Shown: piece by piece, positions 14,377-20,593 of the stretch
How positions within the stretch are numbered: position 1 is the first letter of the stretch
Layout: every line of letters starts with the position of its first letter
From: a virus
DNA length: 20,593 bases
Strand: one strand, 5' to 3'
Virus record (IMG/VR): IMGVR_UViG_3300031974_001084
Location: 1 to 20,593 of that record
Translations under genes and position numbers: made by a program
The notes under the pieces: model-generated
Database searches by the model: none
What the model saw: only the letters and a program-made list of their open reading frames with translations
What the model was told of the DNA's origin: nothing

Positions 14377-17300
14377 GCTTCTCCCTGCTGTATGGGCAGA
14401 TATGCACCATATTCTAACATTGTATCATAATCATACTCTAAATCCTCTAAGAATTGTGTTCTCTCTTGAAATAATGGTAATAACAAGTTTTGTGCTACTA
14501 CATAGAAGTCATCATTATCTACTGCTATTCTACCAATAAAATCTCTTAGCTGTTGTCTTTCAAGCAACATAGTACGTGATGTTCTCCAACCATTTGCTGA
14601 TAACCCACGTCCTAATGATTTCTTTTCTAGTATCTGTATATAATCTAACACTTGATTTATAGCTTTACCTGTATCAGAGTTATTTAATTTAGGATTATTC
14701 TTCCATTGTTTTAACTCTTGATATTGTTGATCTAATGTACCACGTTGAGGTAATCCTGGTATTGTTGTATCAAATCCTGGAAATCTTTGTGCTGCAATAT
14801 TTCTTTTAACTGCTAACAATCGTGAACGTTGTTTAGCTTGATATGGATCTGTAATGTCAAACTGTTGTAATGAAGCTACACGTTCTTCTTCCATAAAGAA
14901 TTCACCTAATCTCTGATTACGTGTTGCTAACCATTCCTCTGGTGTTAATGGTTCACGTTGTTCATTAAATATAGTTCTTGTATATGCTTCATAATCGAAT
15001 GCACCACCACCACCATTCGGTACAGCATAAAACGCTGTTAATGGATATTCATCAAATAACTCTGGATTTTCTTTTTCAAACTGTACTCCACGCTCATCTA
15101 CTGGTCTAGGTTCTACAACAATAGATTTAGGTGTTGCTATGTCTAATGGGTTAAAACCAAATTCATCAATAAAGTATTTAGTTGCAGAATAGTTATCTCC
15201 AGGTGCAAATAAATAATTACCTGTCACTGGATCTCTTGGTGGTGTTTCAATGAGTTCTCTGTATCTATCTGCAAGTATCTGCATAGAATATAAAGAACCA
15301 GCATTATTTGGATTGCCAATATCAAATCGTGGGTTTAATCCAGTAGGACCAACAAACTGTGAGAATGCTTTAATTAAAGTAATATTCTTAGCAATACTTC
15401 TTGATTTCTTTAATAGTTCACTTTGTTGTTCTGGTGTCATATCATCTTCACCGTTAGCTTTTAATACTCTATATACGTCAATAGTTGTATTAGCTGCAAT
15501 ACGTGATAGTTCACCTGGAGGTGCGTCCTCATTAAACATGAACATTGCACGAATACCATTCTTTAACCATGCTGGAACACCTGCTTCTTGTAACAAGTCA
15601 CCAGGAGTTTTTACTGTAGGTAATCCATAAGGAAATAGGAATTTCTGTGTTTCCTCAAACTTAGGTGTACCTTCTAACACAAATGACGCAGGTATAGCTG
15701 CTACTGGTCCAATACCAGGAACTATCTCTAATGCTAAGTTAAGAGAACCAGCATAACCAGGTAGTCTTACTCCAACATTTCTATCTGCACCAAACAATGC
15801 GTCCGATACTAACTCATTAACTACTGGATAATAAAATACTTCTTCACCTGTAATCTCATCTTCTGTTAAAAACCCTTCACCTTCTACAGGACTAAATGGA
15901 TTTTCTTCTCGTAATGCTTGTACTGTTACTTGACCTCTACGTATAATCTCTGGGTTTTCTGTAAGTAATTTAGACCATGTTGATAAAATTTCTACGTATG
16001 CTTCACCGAATGGAAATAATCCTCTTAGGTTATATGTCATCTTGTTACGCTTACTTAAATCATAAAGTAAATCTTGTAATTCAGTCAAAGCAATAGATTT
16101 AGCAAAGTCATCAATATATTCTGCGTCAATTAATTCATCTGTAAATCCTGCTGCTACATTAAGTTCTTCTAGTTCTAATTCATATTGCTTCTTAGTATTA
16201 TCAAATCCTTTAATTAATTCTTGTTTTTTATTTTCAATTACTTTGTCATAGTTTTCTTTAAAGTCATCAAATCTTTTATCTATATCTTCAAAGTCTTTAC
16301 CAAGTTTTTTAATTTTGTTAGCTTTGTATTTAGATAATGTTTCAAACCCTTCTTCCATGTCGTCATAATATGCGTTATAATAACCGCCATATTCTTCCAT
16401 AATAAGTTTTTCTTCATAATCTGCATAAGCGTTTTGTTTAGACTGAAATTCTTCGTATAGTTTTTTATACTCTGGATCATCATCTATTTCTCTACTTAAC
16501 TTATCTTCTAATTCATCTAATTGTTTTTGTAAACTTAATTTAGCTTTTTGTAGTTCATTGTATTTAATTGTTTGTTGTTTTGTATTGTCAATATACTTTG
16601 TACCTATTTTTGCGTCTGCTTCATTTAATTGTTTTACTCTACGTTCAAACATATCTAAATTAATTTCAACATCACGTTTACGTAATTTACTTGGCTCTAT
16701 ACCAATATCTGCTTTTATAGAATTTAATAAGTTTTCATCAGGTATATTAGCTTTTCTTGCACCTTGTACTTTATATGTCTTACCACCTTGTTTAAATGTT
16801 TTACCTTCTAACAATGCTGTTCTCATAGCAGGTGTCATACGTGGTAATAAGTCATATACTGCACGCCAGTATGCTTGTCTAAATACTGGTGAACGTGAAG
16901 CATTGTCTGTTCTCTGTCCCATAATTACATCAAAAGCATTTTCAATAAAGTTATCCATAAATGTTGCGTCATCTAGTAATGTACCTTCTCTAGCTGTTGG
17001 TAAATAATCAGGAATATTTTTTCCATAGTTTTTTAAAATTCCTTCATAAAAACTATTAACGTCCATTCTTGAAGTATCTCTACCTAATTTATTAAATCCA
17101 CTTGCAAACATATCAAATACTTCATCTAATGTTCCTTTGGCAAGAAACATATCAACACCTCTTTGATTTAATTTATCTAGTTGTCCTGTAATTATCATTT
17201 CATATAAATTTTCATTTCTTGTTCTATCTATACGTAACGGATAAGGATTTTTAGAAAAATCTATTTCATCAAAGTCAAACTTACCTAATAAGTCTTGAAA

Positions 17301-20018
17301 TATATTTACATCTTGATCAAATGCACCACCGCTAACTTGTTGTAATCTTGCTTCTAATTGTTTAGCGTATACATATCTACCACCTGCTGTACTTACAACA
17401 TCTTCATATCTTTGACCACCTTTAGCATATTCTTCAATAACTGCTTTAGCTTCATCACTTTCACCTTTAACCCATTCTCTTAATGCTTTTTGTCTTGCTT
17501 CTGGTGTGGTCTTTTTAAAGAATAATATTTTAAATAAATCGTCTTGATAAATCTTAGCTATTTCATTTACCCAAGATCGTACAACTTTATTTGCTTTTGA
17601 CTTTTTACGATTATATGCAGCGTAAAAATCACCGTCTGTATCAAGGATATCTCCTAATTCTTTTCTTACATCTAAGACATCATAATCATGTGGTCCAGGT
17701 TTTTTTCTTCTTCCTTCTTGCCTTCTTGCTGCTCTACTTGCACCACCAAATGCTTCATCATTATTGTTAGCACCACGCATACGTGATGAACCTTGTATCC
17801 ATTCTTTACTTTCGTCTAATGGATTACCAAACAAATCTAAAAACTCTACATCTTTTTGTGTCCATCTTTTTACATCTTTAGCGTCAGCTTTTTTCAGTAG
17901 CGATAAAGATATCAAAGATAGCGGTCGTGAAAAGATATTGTCATATCCTCTTGTAAACATACGTAGCTGTTCTTCACCAACAACACGAAGTAACCATGCA
18001 CCACGTAACAAAACAAAAGGTTTCCAAAACTCTGTATAGTATTTATCTACATTCTTGCCAATAATACCTTTTTGCATTGACTTAGGATACTTTGCTAAGA
18101 ATGCGTCAAATGCTTCACTACCACCCATTTTACTTCTAAGTATTGACATTGAGTTCATAGCTTTAGCTAATCCACCTGCGTCTGGCATAGGTATTGTTCT
18201 GTTAATAAACTCTGTAGTTTGTGCAGGACTTGGTGTAACTTTCATAACACCGTCAATAGTTACAGGTTTTAACTCCATACCAGGATTTAATACATTATCA
18301 CCTGTAAAACCATCAATAAAATATTTACGCATATCCTCATAGGTTTCTTCAAATATACGTGTAAATGCGTCTGCGTCTTTTTGGCTTACTTGAAAGTTAT
18401 CTACTAAATCTTTTCCTACTTCTTCAAGCATGTTTGTTGCTACATTAAATAATCCTGCACGGTCTCCTTCTTCTAATCCCATAGCGTCACGTAATATATT
18501 ATCTTTTGTATTTCTGTTTAATGTAGTTTGATCTAACCATTTTTTAATTTGGTCAAATGATTGTTCTATATTCTCTGCGTCTAAATAACGTAATGGTAAA
18601 TCTTTTGTGTATGTTGACATTACTCTTGCCATTCTGCTGTTACTATCCATTAAAGATAAACGTATAACTTTTTTAGCACCAAATAATTGTCCTGTACCTT
18701 CTGGAACTCCTTTAGCTATTGCTTCTGTTGCACCACCTAAAAATCTACCTATTGCACCTACTGTTGGTCTTGTAGTTCCGAATGGTAAATCTCTAAATCC
18801 CATAGATTGGTCTAACAATGTAGCCATGTCAACAGTTTTTTCATCTAATGTTTTTGTAAAGTCTTGTGATATGTTCATGAAACGTTGTATAACTTTTGGA
18901 TCAGTAATACCTGTAATATCCATAAACTTACTTTCCGAACTAATGTTCGATAAATACTTAACAAGTTTCATTCCTCCTGGATCTTTGTTAAGGTAATCTG
19001 TTACAGATTTAGGACTAATAAACGATAGTCCCCAACCACGTTTAACTACTCCTAACTCTGCAAGTTCTGCTTGTGACATTTTATTAACATCTTTAACATC
19101 AATACCTTTTAACTGTGCAATTAAATTATCACTTGCTCGTAATGTTTTAGCTGACTTTCTAGCTGCACCTACACCTAATGTGAGATAATTAGAAGGATCT
19201 AAGAATAACGCTTTGCCTGCGTCAAGTATTCCAGATACAACATTAAAACCTTTTGTTCCTGGTTCTGCAACACCAAGTGCTAATGTTCTACCTAGTGATA
19301 TAGGTACCTTAACATCTTCACCAGTACCTAACTGTCTTGTTATAGTAAATTGACCACTTTCTTCTTGCATACGTCTATCTATTTCTGTAATAGCAGAACC
19401 TAGTTGATTTTGTATTATGCTTTGCGCTCTTTGGTCATCAAATCCAGATTGTATTAAATATTTATATTCGTCATAATATTTACTATTAGGATTATTAGGA
19501 TCGAATACTTCTGAATTAGGAAGTAGTCCTTCACCTAAGTTAACTTCTTTACCTTGTAATAAATTACTAAATACTTGTTTTACTGTAGATTTACCAGACT
19601 GTGCGTATGCGTCTTTAAATGTTAATTCTTCTGCATTGTCACCTATAGTTGCAGCAATCATAGAGTTAATAGGTCTATCTACTGTAGTTCTATACAAATC
19701 TTCTAATGCAAGTAAACCAAAACGTACTGCACCTTTCAATGGATCAAATATTTTATCTACTGTAGATTGTTTATTATGTTCAAGTATTCTCTCTGATAAT
19801 GTACTTAATACTTCTGCTTCTGGTTTAACTTGTAACATTGTAAGAGATGTAATAACATCTGGTGAAAAGTTTGGATAAAGTTTAGCTATAGCAGTAGCAC
19901 GGTCTGCGTCTGCTTTTGTTACACTTGCCTTTGCTCTATTCCATTGCGTTTTTCTAGCAAGTATTTCTTTATATAAATCTTGTTCCGATTTAGGATCGTC
20001 AAAATGAAATACACCCAT
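14373..20018 (-). CDS. Giant internal virion (ejection-type) protein
   Basis: An 1881-residue protein, the largest in the window, mostly helical and without a recognisable enzymatic motif. Visible parts: an N-terminal helical block with FDPLKGAVRFGLLALEDLYR near residue 93; a segment WKPFVLLRGAWLLRVVGEEQ near 670; a very basic patch (RAARRQEGRRKKPG) near 770; a long charged coiled coil at about 1120-1290; a block starting LRGLFPFGEAYVEI near 1330; a hydrophobic Pro/Gly stretch (LNLALEIVPGIGPVAAIPAS) near 1435; and a Gln/Arg-rich helical C-terminus. Size, helical content and position among structural genes fit proteins packaged in the head and ejected with DNA. No strong Shine-Dalgarno is seen before the ATG, which lies three bases after the preceding stop, so translation is probably coupled. 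The last codons overlap the next start as GTGA. A specific role is not assignable; virion RNA polymerase motifs were not seen. Confidence 0.85.
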   Translation of the reverse strand: MGVFHFDDPKSEQDLYKEILARKTQWNRAKASVTKADADRATAIAKLYPNFSPDVITSLTMLQVKPEAEVLSTLSERILEHNKQSTVDKIFDPLKGAVRFGLLALEDLYRTTVDRPINSMIAATIGDNAEELTFKDAYAQSGKSTVKQVFSNLLQGKEVNLGEGLLPNSEVFDPNNPNSKYYDEYKYLIQSGFDDQRAQSIIQNQLGSAITEIDRRMQEESGQFTITRQLGTGEDVKVPISLGRTLALGVAEPGTKGFNVVSGILDAGKALFLDPSNYLTLGVGAARKSAKTLRASDNLIAQLKGIDVKDVNKMSQAELAELGVVKRGWGLSFISPKSVTDYLNKDPGGMKLVKYLSNISSESKFMDITGITDPKVIQRFMNISQDFTKTLDEKTVDMATLLDQSMGFRDLPFGTTRPTVGAIGRFLGGATEAIAKGVPEGTGQLFGAKKVIRLSLMDSNSRMARVMSTYTKDLPLRYLDAENIEQSFDQIKKWLDQTTLNRNTKDNILRDAMGLEEGDRAGLFNVATNMLEEVGKDLVDNFQVSQKDADAFTRIFEETYEDMRKYFIDGFTGDNVLNPGMELKPVTIDGVMKVTPSPAQTTEFINRTIPMPDAGGLAKAMNSMSILRSKMGGSEAFDAFLAKYPKSMQKGIIGKNVDKYYTEFWKPFVLLRGAWLLRVVGEEQLRMFTRGYDNIFSRPLSLISLSLLKKADAKDVKRWTQKDVEFLDLFGNPLDESKEWIQGSSRMRGANNNDEAFGGASRAARRQEGRRKKPGPHDYDVLDVRKELGDILDTDGDFYAAYNRKKSKANKVVRSWVNEIAKIYQDDLFKILFFKKTTPEARQKALREWVKGESDEAKAVIEEYAKGGQRYEDVVSTAGGRYVYAKQLEARLQQVSGGAFDQDVNIFQDLLGKFDFDEIDFSKNPYPLRIDRTRNENLYEMIITGQLDKLNQRGVDMFLAKGTLDEVFDMFASGFNKLGRDTSRMDVNSFYEGILKNYGKNIPDYLPTAREGTLLDDATFMDNFIENAFDVIMGQRTDNASRSPVFRQAYWRAVYDLLPRMTPAMRTALLEGKTFKQGGKTYKVQGARKANIPDENLLNSIKADIGIEPSKLRKRDVEINLDMFERRVKQLNEADAKIGTKYIDNTKQQTIKYNELQKAKLSLQKQLDELEDKLSREIDDDPEYKKLYEEFQSKQNAYADYEEKLIMEEYGGYYNAYYDDMEEGFETLSKYKANKIKKLGKDFEDIDKRFDDFKENYDKVIENKKQELIKGFDNTKKQYELELEELNVAAGFTDELIDAEYIDDFAKSIALTELQDLLYDLSKRNKMTYNLRGLFPFGEAYVEILSTWSKLLTENPEIIRRGQVTVQALREENPFSPVEGEGFLTEDEITGEEVFYYPVVNELVSDALFGADRNVGVRLPGYAGSLNLALEIVPGIGPVAAIPASFVLEGTPKFEETQKFLFPYGLPTVKTPGDLLQEAGVPAWLKNGIRAMFMFNEDAPPGELSRIAANTTIDVYRVLKANGEDDMTPEQQSELLKKSRSIAKNITLIKAFSQFVGPTGLNPRFDIGNPNNAGSLYSMQILADRYRELIETPPRDPVTGNYLFAPGDNYSATKYFIDEFGFNPLDIATPKSIVVEPRPVDERGVQFEKENPELFDEYPLTAFYAVPNGGGGAFDYEAYTRTIFNEQREPLTPEEWLATRNQRLGEFFMEEERVASLQQFDITDPYQAKQRSRLLAVKRNIAAQRFPGFDTTIPGLPQRGTLDQQYQELKQWKNNPKLNNSDTGKAINQVLDYIQILEKKSLGRGLSANGWRTSRTMLLERQQLRDFIGRIAVDNDDFYVVAQNLLLPLFQERTQFLEDLEYDYDTMLEYGAYLPIQQGEA

Positions 20019-20021
20019 GTG

Positions 20022-20501
20022 TTAACCGAATTGTTGTGGAGTTCTATTTATTTTTTGACTTGCAAATTGTAATAGACTTATAAGTTCTGCTGTTGGATTA
20101 GCTTGTGCCATTGCTCTAATTAACATTACATCATCTGGTTCTAACAACGTACTTTCTTGTTGTTGCATACTAGATGGTGTAGTAATTGGAGTTCCGTCAC
20201 CTTCTGTAAAAATATCAGCTACACCAGGTGCCATTGGTTGTAATGGTTGTGGTGTTGCTGTAACTTGTGGTTGAGGTTGTGTTCCTTCTTCGCCAGGTAT
20301 TGTACCTTGTCTAACTTGTTCTACAAGTGCTGCTTCTTCTCCTGCACTTTCCGTAACCATACCTCTAACATCTTCAATGCTAGGTGCAACACTATCTGTT
20401 CTTCTACTTAATCTTCCAGGACCACTTACTGCTGCTGGTCTTGCAGGTGCAGTATTTTTCTTCGCCCTTCTTCCTCTATCTCTGCTACTACCATTCGCCA
20501 T
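20022..20501 (-). CDS. Small disordered basic structural-module protein
   Basis: This 159-aa protein has no catalytic motif. Residues 1-40 are rich in Arg, Lys, Ala and Pro and include AVSGPGRLSRRTD, a motif I associate from memory with small hypothetical proteins next to portal genes in uncultured actinobacterial and freshwater phages. The middle is Gln/Pro/Thr-rich and probably disordered. The last 40 residues (LLEPDDVMLIRAMAQ onward) look helical. The start is supported by AGGAG six bases before the ATG. It overlaps the upstream gene by 14 nt and ends three bases before the next ATG. The basic tail could contact DNA or the portal, but that is speculation. Being a gene is secure; the function is unknown. 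Confidence 0.85.
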   Translation of the reverse strand: MANGSSRDRGRRAKKNTAPARPAAVSGPGRLSRRTDSVAPSIEDVRGMVTESAGEEAALVEQVRQGTIPGEEGTQPQPQVTATPQPLQPMAPGVADIFTEGDGTPITTPSSMQQQESTLLEPDDVMLIRAMAQANPTAELISLLQFASQKINRTPQQFG

Positions 20502-20593
20502 TTATATCTCCTATATCTTCTGGTGGACCAAACATAATTATTAATCCATTAGGTATATATTGTACTATCATTCCCTGCGGAAATCCTGATACT
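20488..20593 (-). CDS. C-terminal fragment of upstream structural gene (portal candidate)
   Basis: An open frame enters from the window edge and runs for 34 codons to a TAG stop, ending in ...DINGEW. It contains the hydrophobic stretch GLIIMFGPPEDIG. The stop lies 14 nt inside the next gene, a tight overlap typical of this operon, which supports it as a real coding end. The gene just before the small basic protein and the large internal proteins in phages of this style is often the portal, but the fragment has no diagnostic motif, so the portal assignment is inference from position only. Confidence 0.6.
   Translation of the reverse strand, partial: VSGFPQGMIVQYIPNGLIIMFGPPEDIGDINGEW

Noticed and set aside
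16558-17007. 149-codon open frame on the plus strand
   Set aside because: It lies wholly antisense to the giant internal protein gene, has no ribosome binding site, and has the composition expected of a shadow frame in AT-rich DNA. The same applies to the other plus-strand frames, for example 7258-7665, 15250-15630, 18055-18342 and 18607-18996.

Overview
The window is a stretch of a tailed-phage (Caudoviricetes) genome and carries the virion structural module. Every credible gene lies on the minus strand and is packed head to tail, mostly with 1-4 nt stop/start overlaps (TAATG, ATGA, GTGA). There is no tRNA, rRNA, IS element or CRISPR array. The DNA is AT-rich. No sheath, tape-measure or major tail-tube gene was recognised, while there are several very large helical internal-type proteins and a beta-propeller tail protein, so a short-tailed (podovirus-like) virion is the best guess. 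The style resembles uncultured marine or freshwater phages. A Thr-rich linker in the lysozyme and familiar-looking helical blocks in the internal proteins hint at an actinobacterial (Acidimicrobiia-type) host, but that is weak inference.

Layout in the direction of transcription, from high to low coordinates. (1) 20593-20488: the C-terminal end of an upstream gene, possibly the portal. (2) 20501-5485, the internal-protein block: a small disordered basic protein, a giant 1881-aa protein, a 568-aa protein, a GH24 lysozyme with a hydrophobic N-terminus, a 1299-aa modular protein, and two helical proteins of about 415 aa. (3) 5485-5129, the only sizeable junction: a 45-aa basic ORF, a consensus extended -10 promoter and a hairpin-rich leader. 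(4) 5128-3625: scaffold and HK97-fold major capsid protein, followed by a terminator-like hairpin. (5) 3557-1: a beta-rich decoration-type protein, a 51-aa ORF, a head-tail adaptor candidate, a beta-propeller tail protein and the start of a tail fibre-type gene.

How they may work together: scaffold and capsid protein form the prohead under their own promoter, and the terminator after the capsid gene limits read-through into lower-demand connector genes. The large proteins would be packaged and ejected with the DNA, with the lysozyme opening the cell wall locally.

The most unusual item is the 1299-aa protein. It is divided by four near-identical nine-residue punctuation motifs (DTPTNVVDD type) that are also nearly identical in DNA. 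It contains two segments resembling ADP-ribosyltransferase folds; the first keeps a candidate Arg and Glu, the second seems to have lost the Arg. It is a candidate virion-delivered host-modifying effector. This reading rests on pattern recognition only and has not been tested by a profile search.
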